DNA of 64,000 nt from Pseudomonas botevensis (GCF_019145475.1 NZ_JAHTKI010000014.1:62001-126000); one strand, 5' to 3'; shown: positions 31,768-45,108, numbered from the stretch's first letter. Numbers and translations: made by a program. The notes: generated from the letters alone by a model not told the origin.

Positions 31768-32042
31768 TGGGCCAACTGGTAAAGGGTTTCACCGTCCTTG
31801 ACCATGCCCAGCTCATGGCGAGCCCGTTCTTCGACGGTCTCCATGCCCTTCTTCAACTCGCTGACTTCAGCGTCCATCACCCGGTTGCGCTCCAGCAGGG
31901 CTTCGTTCTCGGCGTGCTGATCGGCGATCTGCTGATTCAGCTCGGCGACTTGCGCCAGACTGCCATTGCCCACCCACAGGCGGTATTGCAGACCGGCCAG
32001 CAGCAAGAGCAAAACGAGAAACAACCAGTAAGGACTGCGCAT
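31764..32042 (-). CDS. ftsB: Cell division protein FtsB
   Basis: 92 residues: a single N-terminal membrane helix (YWLFLVLLLLLAGLQYRLWV), then a coiled coil (LAQVAELNQQIADQHAENEA), and a C-terminal conserved ERARHELGMVKDGE. FtsB bridges FtsQ and FtsL in the divisome. It follows eno and overlaps ispD by four bases, the usual order in gamma-proteobacteria. Confidence 0.95.
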   Translation of the reverse strand: MRSPYWLFLVLLLLLAGLQYRLWVGNGSLAQVAELNQQIADQHAENEALLERNRVMDAEVSELKKGMETVEERARHELGMVKDGETLYQLAQ

Positions 32043-32103
32043 CGAATATCAGGTATCCAGTGAAAAAAGACAGCCACGCAAAACTTTGAAACGTCTGATA
32101 GCA

Positions 32104-32124
32104 CGAAGCCTGGAAGATCCAGGC
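32104..32124 (-). terminator. Hairpin between eno and ftsB
   Basis: AAGCCTGG/CCAGGCTT with loop ATCTT lies about 90 bases after the eno stop. No strong T-run follows, so it may be a processing or weak attenuation site rather than a full terminator. Confidence 0.45.
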
Positions 32125-32212
32125 TTGTGCATATAAGGCATCAGATTAGTGGCAAATCCATCGCTGTCACGACTTTTCCGACACAATCCGGTGTCTTTTT
32201 ACCATTTACAAC

Positions 32213-33502
32213 TTAGCCGCGGAACTCGCTGCGACCGTTGTACTTGGCCTTGCCATTCAACTGCTCTTCGATACGCAGCAGTTGGTTGTACTTGGAAACG
32301 CGGTCGGAACGGCACAGCGAACCGGTCTTGATCTGGCCAGCCGAGGTGCCCACGGCCAGGTCGGCAATGGTCGAATCTTCGGTTTCGCCGGAACGGTGCG
32401 AGATCACGGCGGTGTAACCGGCAGCCTTGGCCATCTGGATGGCTTCCAGGGTTTCGGTCAGGGTGCCGATCTGGTTGAACTTGATCAGGATCGAGTTGGC
32501 GATCTTCTTGTCGATGCCTTCTTTCAGGATCTTGGTGTTGGTCACGAACAGGTCGTCGCCCACCAGTTGGGTCTTCTCGCCGATCTTGTCGGTGAGGATC
32601 TTCCAGCCAGCCCAGTCGGACTCGTCCAGACCGTCTTCGATGGAGATGATCGGGTAACGCTCGGTCAGGCCTTTGAGGTAGTCGGCGAAACCTTCAGCGG
32701 TGAACACCTGGCCTTCGCCGGACAGGTTGTACTTGCCGTCTTCGAAGAACTCGCTGGCTGCGCAGTCCAGCGCCAGGGTCACGTCGGTGCCCAGCTTGTA
32801 ACCGGCGTTGGCCACCGCTTCGGAGATCACTTTCAGCGCGTCTTCGTTGGAAGCCAGGTTCGGTGCGAAACCACCTTCGTCACCGACGGCAGTGCTCAGG
32901 CCACGGGCCTTCAGCACGGCTTTGAGGTGATGGAAAATCTCGGTGCCCATGCGCAGACCTTCCGAGAAAGACTTGGCGCCCACCGGCTGAACCATGAACT
33001 CCTGGATGTCGACGTTGTTATCGGCGTGCTCGCCACCGTTGATGATGTTCATCATCGGAACCGGCATCGAGTAGACACCCGGGGTGCCGTTCAGGTTGGC
33101 GATGTGTGCGTACAGCGGCAGGTCCTGGTCCTGTGCGGCAGCCTTGGCGGCAGCCAGGGACACGGCGAGGATGGCGTTGGCACCCAGGGTCGCCTTGTTT
33201 TCAGTACCGTCGAGCTTGATCATCGCGTGATCCAGGGCTTTCTGGTCGCTTGGGTCGGTGCCCAGCAGCAGATCGCGGATCGGACCGTTGATGTTGGCTA
33301 CCGCCTTGAGCACGCCCTTGCCCAGGTAACGGCTCTTGTCGCCATCACGCAGCTCCAGCGCTTCGCGCGAGCCAGTGGAAGCACCGGACGGCGCGCAAGC
33401 GCTGCCGATGATGCCGTTATCGAGAAGCACGTCCGCTTCCACGGTGGGATTGCCACGGGAGTCGAGGACTTCACGACCTTTGATGTCGACGATTTTTGCC
33501 AT
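32213..33502 (-). CDS. eno: Enolase
   Basis: 429 residues from MAKIVDIKGREVLDSRGNPT at 33502. Signature blocks include SGASTGSREALELRDGD, the magnesium ligands in LALDCAASEF and SIEDGLDESDW, VGDDLFVTN, the catalytic Lys region ILIKFNQIGTLTETLE, and SHRSGETEDSTIADLAVG. It converts 2-phosphoglycerate to phosphoenolpyruvate, and in many bacteria joins the RNA degradosome. Upstream lies a perfect hairpin (33600-33623). Confidence 0.98.
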   Translation of the reverse strand: MAKIVDIKGREVLDSRGNPTVEADVLLDNGIIGSACAPSGASTGSREALELRDGDKSRYLGKGVLKAVANINGPIRDLLLGTDPSDQKALDHAMIKLDGTENKATLGANAILAVSLAAAKAAAQDQDLPLYAHIANLNGTPGVYSMPVPMMNIINGGEHADNNVDIQEFMVQPVGAKSFSEGLRMGTEIFHHLKAVLKARGLSTAVGDEGGFAPNLASNEDALKVISEAVANAGYKLGTDVTLALDCAASEFFEDGKYNLSGEGQVFTAEGFADYLKGLTERYPIISIEDGLDESDWAGWKILTDKIGEKTQLVGDDLFVTNTKILKEGIDKKIANSILIKFNQIGTLTETLEAIQMAKAAGYTAVISHRSGETEDSTIADLAVGTSAGQIKTGSLCRSDRVSKYNQLLRIEEQLNGKAKYNGRSEFRG

Positions 33503-33599
33503 TGTTGTAAACACTCCAAAGTTGACGAAAACGACGCAGCTAGAGGAAATCTTTTTGCCGTCGGCAAGAGGTGTGCAGCGGGCAGCTTGCAGACGACAA

Positions 33600-33623
33600 C
33601 GCTCATGCCCGAGGGCATGAGCG
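33600..33623. other. Perfect hairpin in the kdsA-eno spacer
   Basis: GCTCATGCCC and GGGCATGAGC form a 10-bp perfect inverted repeat with a three-base loop (CTC on the minus strand), without a T-run. It lies about 100 bases upstream of the eno ATG, within its mRNA leader if kdsA and eno are cotranscribed. Confidence 0.7.
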
Positions 33624-33658
33624 ACAAATCGTGCGGTACTTTACCGGAGAAATGAGGT

Positions 33659-34504
33659 TTACGCGGTCTCTACCGTCGGAAAACTCTTCACCAGTTCGTC
33701 CAAAGCCTTGAGCTGGGCCAGGAATGGCTCCAGTTTGTCCAGACGCAAGGCGCAAGGGCCGTCGCATTTGGCGTTGTCCGGATCCGGATGCGCTTCGAGG
33801 AACAGACCTGCCAACGACTGGCTCATGCCAGCCTTGGCCAGATCGGTGACCTGGGCGCGACGGCCGCCGGCGGAGTCAGAACGACCGCCTGGCATCTGCA
33901 GCGAGTGGGTCACGTCGAAGAACACCGGGTATTCGAACTGCTTCATGATGCCGAAGCCGAGCATGTCGACCACGAGGTTGTTGTAGCCGAAGCTCGAACC
34001 ACGCTCGCAGAGGATCAACTGATCGTTACCCGCTTCCACGCACTTGCTCAGGATGTGTTTCATTTCCTGAGGCGCGAGGAACTGGGCTTTCTTGATATTG
34101 ATCACCGCGCCGGTCTTCGCCATCGCCACGACCAGATCGGTCTGACGCGACAGGAAAGCCGGCAACTGGATGATGTCGCAGACTTCAGCGACGGGCTGAG
34201 CCTGTTCCGGCTCGTGGACGTCGGTGATGATCGGCACGCCGAAGGCTTGTTTGATGTCCTGGAAGATGCGCAGGCCCTCTTCCAGGCCAGGACCGCGATA
34301 GGAGGTCACAGAAGAACGGTTGGCCTTGTCGAAACTGGCCTTGAACACGTAAGGGATACCGAGTTTCTCGGTGACCTTCACGTACTCTTCGCAAACCTGC
34401 ATGGCCATGTCGCGGCTTTCCAGCACGTTCATGCCGCCGAACAGCACCATGGGTTTGTCGTTGGCAATCTCGATGTCGCCGACGCGGATGATCTTCTGTG
34501 CCAT
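33659..34504 (-). CDS. kdsA: 3-deoxy-8-phosphooctulonate synthase
   Basis: 281 residues from MAQKIIRVGDIEIANDKPMV. The DAHP-synthase-like barrel shows FKASFDKANRSS, GPGLEEGLRIFQDIKQAFGV, ITDVHEPEQAQPVAEVCDII and ILCERGSSFGYNNLVVDMLG. It condenses phosphoenolpyruvate and arabinose 5-phosphate to KDO-8-phosphate for lipopolysaccharide. Four bases after pyrG. Confidence 0.97.
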   Translation of the reverse strand: MAQKIIRVGDIEIANDKPMVLFGGMNVLESRDMAMQVCEEYVKVTEKLGIPYVFKASFDKANRSSVTSYRGPGLEEGLRIFQDIKQAFGVPIITDVHEPEQAQPVAEVCDIIQLPAFLSRQTDLVVAMAKTGAVINIKKAQFLAPQEMKHILSKCVEAGNDQLILCERGSSFGYNNLVVDMLGFGIMKQFEYPVFFDVTHSLQMPGGRSDSAGGRRAQVTDLAKAGMSQSLAGLFLEAHPDPDNAKCDGPCALRLDKLEPFLAQLKALDELVKSFPTVETA

Positions 34505-34508
34505 CGGG

Positions 34509-36140
34509 TTACGCCTTCTTCTGGTGTTGAGCCAATGCTGCCTTGACGAAACCGCTGAACAGCGGATGGCCGTCACGCGGAGTCGAGGTGAACTCTGGGT
34601 GGAACTGGCAAGCGACGAACCATGGATGATCCGCAGCCTCGACCACTTCAACCAGTGCGGCGTCAGCCGAGCGACCGGAGATTTTCAGGCCGGCTTCGAT
34701 CAGTTGTGGCAGCAGGTTGTTGTTCACTTCGTAACGGTGACGGTGACGCTCGACAATCACGTCCTTGGCGTAGCAGTCATGCACCTTGGAACCGGCTTCA
34801 AGCAGGCATTCCTGAGCGCCGAGACGCATGGTGCCGCCCAGATCGGAGGCTTCGGTACGGGTTTCGACGGCACCGGTGGCATCTGCCCATTCGGTGATCA
34901 GGCCCACGACCGGGTGGCCGCTGGCGCGGTCGAACTCGGTGGAGTTCGCGTCTTTCCAGCCCATCACGTTACGGGCGAATTCGATAACCGCCACTTGCAT
35001 GCCGAGGCAGATACCCAGGTAGGGAACCTTGTTCTCGCGAGCGTATTGAACGGCAGTGATCTTGCCTTCCACGCCACGCAGACCGAAGCCGCCCGGCACC
35101 AGAATCGCGTCGACACCTTCCAGCAGAGCGGTGCCCTGGTTTTCGATGTCTTCGGAGTCGATGTAGCGCAGGTTGACCTTGGTGCGGTTGGTGATGCCGG
35201 CGTGACTCATCGCTTCGATCAGCGACTTGTAGGCGTCCAGCAGCTCCATGTACTTGCCGACCATCGCGATGGTGACTTCGTGCTCCGGGTTCAGCTTGGC
35301 ATCGACGACCTTTTCCCACTCGGACAGGTCGGCGCCATTGCATTGCAGGCCGAAACGCTCGACGACGAAATCGTCCAGACCCTGGGCGTGCAGCACGGCC
35401 GGGATCTTGTAGATGGTGTCGACGTCTTCCAGAGAGATCACCGCACGCTCTTCAACGTTGGTGAACAGGGCGATCTTGCGACGCGAGGACACATCCACCG
35501 GATGGTCGGAGCGGCAGATCAGCACGTCTGGCTGCAGGCCGATCGAACGCAGCTCTTTAACCGAGTGCTGGGTCGGCTTGGTCTTGGTCTCGCCAGCGGT
35601 GGCGATGTACGGAACCAGGGTCAGGTGCATCAGCATCGCGCGCTTGGAACCGACTTCCGCGCGCAGTTGGCGGATGGCTTCGAGGAACGGTTGCGATTCG
35701 ATGTCGCCGACCGTACCGCCGATTTCCACCAGGGCCACGTCGGCATCGCCGGCGCCCTTGATGATGCGACGCTTGATTTCGTCGGTGATGTGCGGGATCA
35801 CCTGGATGGTTGCGCCCAGGTAGTCACCACGGCGCTCTTTGCGCAGCACGTGCTCGTAGACACGGCCGGTGGTGAAGTTGTTGTTCTGGGTCATGGTCGT
35901 GCGGATGAACCGCTCGTAGTGGCCCAGGTCCAGGTCGGTCTCGGCGCCGTCGTGGGTGACGAACACTTCACCGTGCTGGAACGGGCTCATGGTGCCCGGG
36001 TCGACGTTGATGTACGGATCCAGCTTGAGCATGGTGACCTTAAGCCCCCGCGCCTCCAGGATGGCCGCCAATGAAGCCGAGGCAATGCCTTTCCCCAATG
36101 AAGAAACAACACCGCCCGTGACGAATATGTAGCGCGTCAT
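34509..36140 (-). CDS. pyrG: CTP synthase
   Basis: 543 residues. The N-terminal amidoligase has VTGGVVSSLGKGIASASLAA (P-loop) and KLDPYINVDPGTMSPFQHGE. The C-terminal class I glutaminase has PYLGICLGMQVAVIEFA with the nucleophile Cys, and the His-Glu pair in ACQFHPEFTS. It aminates UTP to CTP. A 274-base spacer to tilS holds no gene; pyrG probably has its own promoter there. Confidence 0.98.
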   Translation of the reverse strand: MTRYIFVTGGVVSSLGKGIASASLAAILEARGLKVTMLKLDPYINVDPGTMSPFQHGEVFVTHDGAETDLDLGHYERFIRTTMTQNNNFTTGRVYEHVLRKERRGDYLGATIQVIPHITDEIKRRIIKGAGDADVALVEIGGTVGDIESQPFLEAIRQLRAEVGSKRAMLMHLTLVPYIATAGETKTKPTQHSVKELRSIGLQPDVLICRSDHPVDVSSRRKIALFTNVEERAVISLEDVDTIYKIPAVLHAQGLDDFVVERFGLQCNGADLSEWEKVVDAKLNPEHEVTIAMVGKYMELLDAYKSLIEAMSHAGITNRTKVNLRYIDSEDIENQGTALLEGVDAILVPGGFGLRGVEGKITAVQYARENKVPYLGICLGMQVAVIEFARNVMGWKDANSTEFDRASGHPVVGLITEWADATGAVETRTEASDLGGTMRLGAQECLLEAGSKVHDCYAKDVIVERHRHRYEVNNNLLPQLIEAGLKISGRSADAALVEVVEAADHPWFVACQFHPEFTSTPRDGHPLFSGFVKAALAQHQKKA

Positions 36141-36414
36141 GAAAAACCCTAGAAGTCTGCGTTAAAGCGGTCAGTGCCGCCGGGGAAAGCGAAGGAAGGC
36201 CGAAGCCCCCGATCACCTGCATTAATCACAGTGCACCTTTCAAAAAAACCGCCGCGTTGGGACAGACCGGAAGTGAAAACACCGGTACGTTGCTCGCTAC
36301 ACATTTTTTGGAATCGCCCAGCAAAGACTGCTTGGTAATCGGCAACTCCTGCAATTCAGGCGAATCCACAGAAGTTGTATCAAGAAGGGAGCGTAGTCTA
36401 CCGGAATGCCCCTT

Positions 36415-37743
36415 TCATCTCAAACCTTGATCTTCACCTGTTGGCTGCCAATGCAATTTCCAGCCGTCCTGCGCAGAGCCGTCGAGCCCCGGCAGGTTCG
36501 CCACGGCAAGCAATTCCTCGCCACGAAACAGCAGCGGCAATCTGCCACGGACAAACGCCGGCACCGCGCGCTCATTGAGCAGGCGCTTGAGGTCACGATG
36601 ACCACGACCCGCCAACTCCAGCACTTCACCGCCCTGTCGATAGCCGATGTGCAGCGGCCCGGCAGGAGTCTGACCGCTGAACATGACATGTCCGTTATCC
36701 GGCAGATGCAACGGCTGTGAAGGATCGCGCCATTCGTCGTGAATCTGCGGTGTCCGCAACCAGTGACCGCTGAGCCACCACACCCGACCGGCGCCTCGGT
36801 GCAACTCGCCATCGGCCAGCCGCCACACCGGTGCGGCATCGCTCGCGGCAGCGACGAGACCAGTCCAGCCCGACCAGTGGTCGGTGTCCGGCAAGCGGGT
36901 CAGCGGTTCCAGCCAGTGACTCAGCGCGTTGCGTTGACGGGCAGCGGACAATCCGGCGAGCGCCGCAAGGTCCAGGGAGGGCACCCCGAGCCAGGCGAAC
37001 CCACTCGGCGTGACGCAGCGGGCCAGGTCGATCTGCGCCAGCTCATCGAGCAGCTCTTGCGCCTCCCGCAGATGCGCGGCGCTACGGGCCATGCTCGCCT
37101 GCGCCTGCGGCCAGCGCCCCGTCAGCGATGGCATCACCTGATGGCGCAGATAATTGCGGGAAAACTGCCGATCCTGGTTCGACGGGTCCTCGATCCAGTG
37201 CAATCGATGGAACTGCGCATACGCTGCCAGCTCGGCGCGGCTGACGTCGAGCAAGGGCCGAACCAGACTGCCCTGCCCCAGCGCGCGCTGCGCCGGCATG
37301 CCGGACAATCCCCGCACCCCGGCACCGCGCAACAGGCGAAACAGCAGGGTTTCAGCCTGATCGTCGCGATGCTGGCCGGTCAGCAGCACGTCATCGGCTT
37401 GCGTCAGCGAACTGAACGCGGCGTACCGGGCGTCCCGTGCGGCCCGCTCCAGACTGGCCCCCGCCTGCACCTGCACACGCACAACGTGCAGCGGCACTCG
37501 CAGCGCATCGCACACAACCTGGCAATGCGCCGGCCACGCGTCGGCCGCCGCCTGGAGGCCATGATGGACATGGATGGCACTCAGCGCCGGCAGGGCGTGT
37601 GTTTGGGCGAGGTGGGCGAGCAGATGCAGCAGGACGGTGGAATCGAGCCCCCCAGAGAAGGCGACACGCCAATGCGTGGCGTTGCGCCAGGGCTTGAGAT
37701 TCAGCAAGAGCCGGGAAGGCAGATCAATCGGGGACTGAGCCAT
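36415..37743 (-). CDS. tilS: tRNA(Ile)-lysidine synthase
   Basis: 442 residues from MAQSPIDLPSRLLLNLKPWR, with a GAGATAG site; a TTG six codons earlier is less likely. The PP-loop is VAFSGGLDSTVLLHLLAHLA, followed by HHGLQAAADAWPAHC, ARDARYAAF and GQHRDDQAETLLFRLLRGAG. It modifies the wobble C34 of tRNA-Ile(CAU) to lysidine. A REP doublet lies just upstream. Confidence 0.96.
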   Translation of the reverse strand: MAQSPIDLPSRLLLNLKPWRNATHWRVAFSGGLDSTVLLHLLAHLAQTHALPALSAIHVHHGLQAAADAWPAHCQVVCDALRVPLHVVRVQVQAGASLERAARDARYAAFSSLTQADDVLLTGQHRDDQAETLLFRLLRGAGVRGLSGMPAQRALGQGSLVRPLLDVSRAELAAYAQFHRLHWIEDPSNQDRQFSRNYLRHQVMPSLTGRWPQAQASMARSAAHLREAQELLDELAQIDLARCVTPSGFAWLGVPSLDLAALAGLSAARQRNALSHWLEPLTRLPDTDHWSGWTGLVAAASDAAPVWRLADGELHRGAGRVWWLSGHWLRTPQIHDEWRDPSQPLHLPDNGHVMFSGQTPAGPLHIGYRQGGEVLELAGRGHRDLKRLLNERAVPAFVRGRLPLLFRGEELLAVANLPGLDGSAQDGWKLHWQPTGEDQGLR

Positions 37744-37765
37744 ATCTATCTCTTTGCCCAAATCA

Positions 37766-37861
37766 AATGTGGGAGCGGGTCTGCTCGCGAAGGCGTTTCA
37801 ACATTCGACACATCGGTCGACTGTTATACCGCTTTCGCGAGCAAACCCGCTCCCACATTGG
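37766..37861. repeat. REP doublet (REPIN) between accA and tilS
   Basis: The arms TGTGGGAGCGGGTCTGCTCG and CGAGCAAACCCGCTCCCACA are near-perfect inverted copies of the P. fluorescens REP, about 35 bases apart. It occupies most of the 133-base gap, and is the best preserved of three doublets in the window. Confidence 0.9.
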
Positions 37862-37876
37862 GTGTTGCGTGTTCGA

Positions 37877-38824
37877 TCAGAGACCGTAGCTCATCAGACG
37901 CTCGTAACGACGGGCCAGCAGCGCGTCATTGTCGAACTTCTTCAGCATCGCCAGTTGCGCGCTCAGCTCGGCGCGGATCAGTGCGGCAGCGGCCGCCGGG
38001 TCGCGGTGAGCGCCGCCCAGTGGCTCGTCGATCACTTTGTCGACGATGCCCAGGCCTTTCAGGCGCTCGGCGGTGATGCCCATGGCTTCAGCGGCATCCG
38101 GCGCTTTTTCTGCGGTTTTCCACAGAATCGACGCGCAACCTTCCGGCGAGATCACCGCGTAGGTCGAATACTGCAGCATGTTCAACTGATCGCACACGCC
38201 GATGGCCAGTGCACCGCCGGAACCACCTTCACCGATCACGGTGGCGATGATCGGGGTTTTCAGACGCGCCATGACACGCAGGTTCCAGGCGATCGCTTCG
38301 CTCTGGTTGCGCTCTTCAGCGTCGATGCCCGGGTAGGCGCCCGGGGTGTCGATGAAGGTCAGGATCGGCATCTTGAACCGCTCGGCCATCTCCATCAGAC
38401 GGCAGGCCTTGCGGTAGCCTTCCGGACGCGGCATGCCGAAGTTGCGGCGTACCTTCTCACGCACTTCACGGCCCTTCTGGTGACCGATCACCATCACCGG
38501 CTGGTCGTCGAGACGGGCGATGCCGCCAACGATCGCAGCATCGTCGGAGAAGTGACGATCACCGTGCAGTTCGTCGAACTCGGTGAAGATGTGGTCGATG
38601 TAGTCCAGGGTGTAGGGACGTTTCGGGTGACGTGCCAGACGTGCGATCTGCCAGCTGGTCAGCTTGCCGAAGATGTCTTCGGTCAGCGTCTTGCTCTTGT
38701 CCTGCAGGCGGGAAATCTCATCGCCGATATTCAGCGAATTGTCATTACCGACCAAGCGCAACTCTTCGATCTTGGATTGCAGGTCGGCGATCGGCTGTTC
38801 GAAATCTAGAAAATTCGGGTTCAT
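37877..38824 (-). CDS. accA: Acetyl-CoA carboxylase carboxyltransferase subunit alpha
   Basis: 315 residues from MNPNFLDFEQPIADLQSKIE at 38824. Crotonase-like blocks PVMVIGHQKGREVREKVRRN, PILTFIDTPGAYPGIDAEER and VIGEGGSGGALAIGVCDQLN are present. With AccD it moves carboxyl from biotin to acetyl-CoA, the first step of fatty-acid synthesis. The 139-base gap to dnaE carries no gene. Confidence 0.98.
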   Translation of the reverse strand: MNPNFLDFEQPIADLQSKIEELRLVGNDNSLNIGDEISRLQDKSKTLTEDIFGKLTSWQIARLARHPKRPYTLDYIDHIFTEFDELHGDRHFSDDAAIVGGIARLDDQPVMVIGHQKGREVREKVRRNFGMPRPEGYRKACRLMEMAERFKMPILTFIDTPGAYPGIDAEERNQSEAIAWNLRVMARLKTPIIATVIGEGGSGGALAIGVCDQLNMLQYSTYAVISPEGCASILWKTAEKAPDAAEAMGITAERLKGLGIVDKVIDEPLGGAHRDPAAAAALIRAELSAQLAMLKKFDNDALLARRYERLMSYGL

Positions 38825-38963
38825 AGGCGTCCGTCTTGGGTCGTGTCCCAAGTGAGCTTGGGCCGGCCGGTTGTCTATTCGCGCCCTACCTTAAGGGAGA
38901 GGCGCGCTGAGGTCGAGATTAAAAATTCAGGTTGCGGGCAGGCGAATTGATATCACCTCCCGG

Positions 38964-42485
<3,522 letters not shown>

Positions 42486-42560
42486 AGTGATCCTGTCCAG
42501 TTACATAGAGACAACAAGGCCCGGATTGTACCGGGCCTCGAACAAAACATCAGCCTGCCG

Positions 42561-43202
42561 CTAAACCGGCGTCAGACCTTCCAGCGCTTCGTAAGCCTGA
42601 CGCACCGGGGCGAACGAACGCCGGTGAATCGGCGTCGGGCCAAGTCGCGTCAGGGCTTCCAGATGAACGGGGGTCGGATAGCCTTTGTGGCCGCCGATGC
42701 CGTAACCCGGATAGATCAATTCGAACGCGGCCATCTCGCGATCACGGCTGACCTTGGCCAGAATCGATGCCGCAGCGATCGCCGGCACCTTGCTGTCGCC
42801 CTTGACCACCGCTTCGGAACGCATCGGCAGTTTCGGGCAGCGGTTGCCGTCGATCATCGCCAGCTTCGGCTGGATGTGCAGGCCGGCCACCGCGCGCTGC
42901 ATCGCCAGCATGGTCGCGTGCAGGATATTCAGCTCGTCGATTTCTTCGACCTCTGCGCGGGCGATGCACCAGCTCAGGGCTTTTTCGCAGATTTCGTCGT
43001 AGAGTTTTTCGCGCCGGGCTTCGGTGAGTTTCTTCGAATCGTTGAGGCCGAGGATCGGCCGGTTCGGATCGAGGATCACCGCCGCCGTTACCACCGCACC
43101 GCACAACGGGCCGCGACCGACTTCATCGACGCCGGCCACCAGCTCTTCGACTTCGGCGACCAGGGTGAAATCCAGGCCCATCTGCATGCTTGTTTTGCTC
43201 AT
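42561..43202 (-). CDS. rnhB: Ribonuclease HII
   Basis: 213 residues with VAGVDEVGRGPLCGAVVTAA carrying the DEVG catalytic acidic residues, MIDGNRCP and ASILAKVSRDREM. It removes ribonucleotides from DNA hybrids. The ATG at 43202 overlaps the lpxB stop (ATGA); a second Met five codons in is possible. A GC hairpin (42517-42538) lies in the gap to dnaE. Confidence 0.97.
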   Translation of the reverse strand: MSKTSMQMGLDFTLVAEVEELVAGVDEVGRGPLCGAVVTAAVILDPNRPILGLNDSKKLTEARREKLYDEICEKALSWCIARAEVEEIDELNILHATMLAMQRAVAGLHIQPKLAMIDGNRCPKLPMRSEAVVKGDSKVPAIAAASILAKVSRDREMAAFELIYPGYGIGGHKGYPTPVHLEALTRLGPTPIHRRSFAPVRQAYEALEGLTPV

Positions 43203-44329
43203 CGTGTTTGACCGATCAGGTTCAGGACGGCATCCGCCGCCTGATTGGAGGCGTCGAGGCGCAAGGTGCGGTGAATCTCGTCGAAGCCACGAGTCTGCTC
43301 CTCGCCCCCCTCGATCAGCGGCGAAAGCGTCTGGGCCAGCGCTTCGACCGTCGCATCATCCTGCAACAATTCCGGCACCAGCAGACGCTGGGCCAGCAGG
43401 TTCGGCAGGGACACGTACGGACTCTTGACCATGCGTTTGAGAATCCAGAACGTCAACGGTGCCAGACGGTACGCCACCACCATCGGCCGCTTGTACAGCA
43501 GCGCTTCGAGGGTGGCCGTCCCGGAGGCAATGAGCACCGCATTACAGGCCGCGAGGGCCAGATGGGATTTGCCGTCGAGCAGGGTCACCGGCAGATCGCG
43601 ACCGGCCAGCAACGCTTCCAGTTGCACACGACGCTCAGGATTGGCGCAAGGCATCACGAAACGCACACCGGGACGCATGGCCCGCAGGCGCTGGGCGGTA
43701 TCGAGGAACAAAGCACCGAGACGACCGACTTCACCGCCACGGCTACCCGGCATCAGTGCCACCAGCGGCCCGTCGGAAAGACCCAGCTCGGCGCGTGCCG
43801 CACTGCGATCGGCTTCCAGCGGAATGGTATCGGCCAGCGAATGCCCGACGAACCGCACCGGCACGCCCTTTTCTTCGTAGAATTTTGCTTCGAACGGGAA
43901 CAGCGTCAGCATCAGATCGCAGCCTTCGCGGATCTTCAGCACACGCTTCTGCCGCCAGGCCCAGACCGACGGACTGACGTAATGCACCGTCTTGATCCCG
44001 GCCTGACGCAGCTTGAGTTCGATATTGAGGTTGAAATCCGGGGCATCGATGCCGATGAACGCGTCCGGCTTCTCGGCAATCAGCGTGGCGATCAGCTCTT
44101 TGCGTCGCTTGAGCAACTCGCGCAGCCGCCCGAGCACCTCCACCAGGCCCATGACCGACAGGCGCTCCATGGGAAAGTAGGAGGTCAGGCCTTCGGCCTG
44201 CATCAGCGGGCCACCGACACCAATGAACTCGACCGCCGGGTGCTGTGCCTTGAGCGCCCGCATGAGGCCGGCGCCCAGGATGTCGCCGGAAGCTTCACCC
44301 GCCACCAGCGCAATACGCAGATTGGCCAT
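43199..44329 (-). CDS. lpxB: Lipid-A-disaccharide synthase
   Basis: 376 residues. Blocks ALVAGEASGDILGAGLMRAL, GLVEVLGRLRELLKRRKELI, FIGIDAPDFNLNIELKLRQA, HYVSPSVWAWRQKRVLKI, RFVGHSLADTI and LMPGSRGGEVGRLG are all typical. It joins UDP-diacylglucosamine and lipid X. Follows lpxA by two bases. Confidence 0.98.
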   Translation of the reverse strand: MANLRIALVAGEASGDILGAGLMRALKAQHPAVEFIGVGGPLMQAEGLTSYFPMERLSVMGLVEVLGRLRELLKRRKELIATLIAEKPDAFIGIDAPDFNLNIELKLRQAGIKTVHYVSPSVWAWRQKRVLKIREGCDLMLTLFPFEAKFYEEKGVPVRFVGHSLADTIPLEADRSAARAELGLSDGPLVALMPGSRGGEVGRLGALFLDTAQRLRAMRPGVRFVMPCANPERRVQLEALLAGRDLPVTLLDGKSHLALAACNAVLIASGTATLEALLYKRPMVVAYRLAPLTFWILKRMVKSPYVSLPNLLAQRLLVPELLQDDATVEALAQTLSPLIEGGEEQTRGFDEIHRTLRLDASNQAADAVLNLIGQTR

Positions 44330-44331
44330 GA

Positions 44332-45108
44332 TCAGCGGGTGATGCCGCGAGTCGACGACTGGATGGAGTCACGGAACACCGCGACTTCCGGGAACTGCGC
44401 GGCAGGTTCGGCCAGTTCCGCCAATGCCTGCTCCACCGTCAGACCCTGACGGTAAACAGTTTTGTAGGCGCGACGCAGGGCGTGGATCGCATCTTCGCTG
44501 AAACCGCGACGGCGCATGCCTTCGAAGTTCATGCTGCGCGCCTCGGCCGGGTTGCCGAACACGGTGACGAATGCCGGAACGTCCTTGCCGATCGCCGTGC
44601 CCATGCCGGAAAAGCTGTGGGCGCCGATATGGCAATACTGGTGAACCAGGGTGAAACCGGACAGGATCGCCCAGTCTTCAACGTGTACATGCCCGGCCAG
44701 CGCCGTGTTGTTGACCAGGATGCAGTGGTTGCCAATCACGCTGTCGTGACCGATGTGGGCGTAGGCCATGATCAGGTTGTGGTCGCCCAGGGTGGTTTCC
44801 GAGCGGTCCTGAATCGTGCCACGGTGAATCGTCACACCTTCGCGGATCACGTTGTGATCGCCGATCACCAGGCGGGTTTCTTCGCCCTTGTACTTCAGAT
44901 CGGGGGTGTCTTCGCCTACCGAGGAAAACTGATAGATACGGTTGTGCTTGCCAATGCGGGTCGGGCCTTTGAGGACCACATGCGGCCCGATCACGGTTCC
45001 CTCGCCGATTTCCACACCTGCGCCGATGATCGACCACGGGCCGACCTCGACACCCTCTGCCAGGACGGCCGACGGGTCGATGATTGCGCGAGGGTCAATC
45101 AAACTCAT
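44332..45108 (-). CDS. lpxA: UDP-N-acetylglucosamine acyltransferase
   Basis: 258 residues with a left-handed beta helix of hexapeptide repeats (VGPWSIIGAGVEIGEGTVIG). The catalytic His lies in LIMAYAHIGHDSVIG. It adds the 3-hydroxyacyl chain, the first step of lipid A. ATGA overlap with fabZ. Confidence 0.98.
   Translation of the reverse strand: MSLIDPRAIIDPSAVLAEGVEVGPWSIIGAGVEIGEGTVIGPHVVLKGPTRIGKHNRIYQFSSVGEDTPDLKYKGEETRLVIGDHNVIREGVTIHRGTIQDRSETTLGDHNLIMAYAHIGHDSVIGNHCILVNNTALAGHVHVEDWAILSGFTLVHQYCHIGAHSFSGMGTAIGKDVPAFVTVFGNPAEARSMNFEGMRRRGFSEDAIHALRRAYKTVYRQGLTVEQALAELAEPAAQFPEVAVFRDSIQSSTRGITR

Noticed and set aside
42517..42538. GGCCCGG/CCGGGCC hairpin between rnhB and dnaE as a terminator
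   Set aside because: Followed by TTGTTGT rather than a T-run, inside a cotranscribed block.
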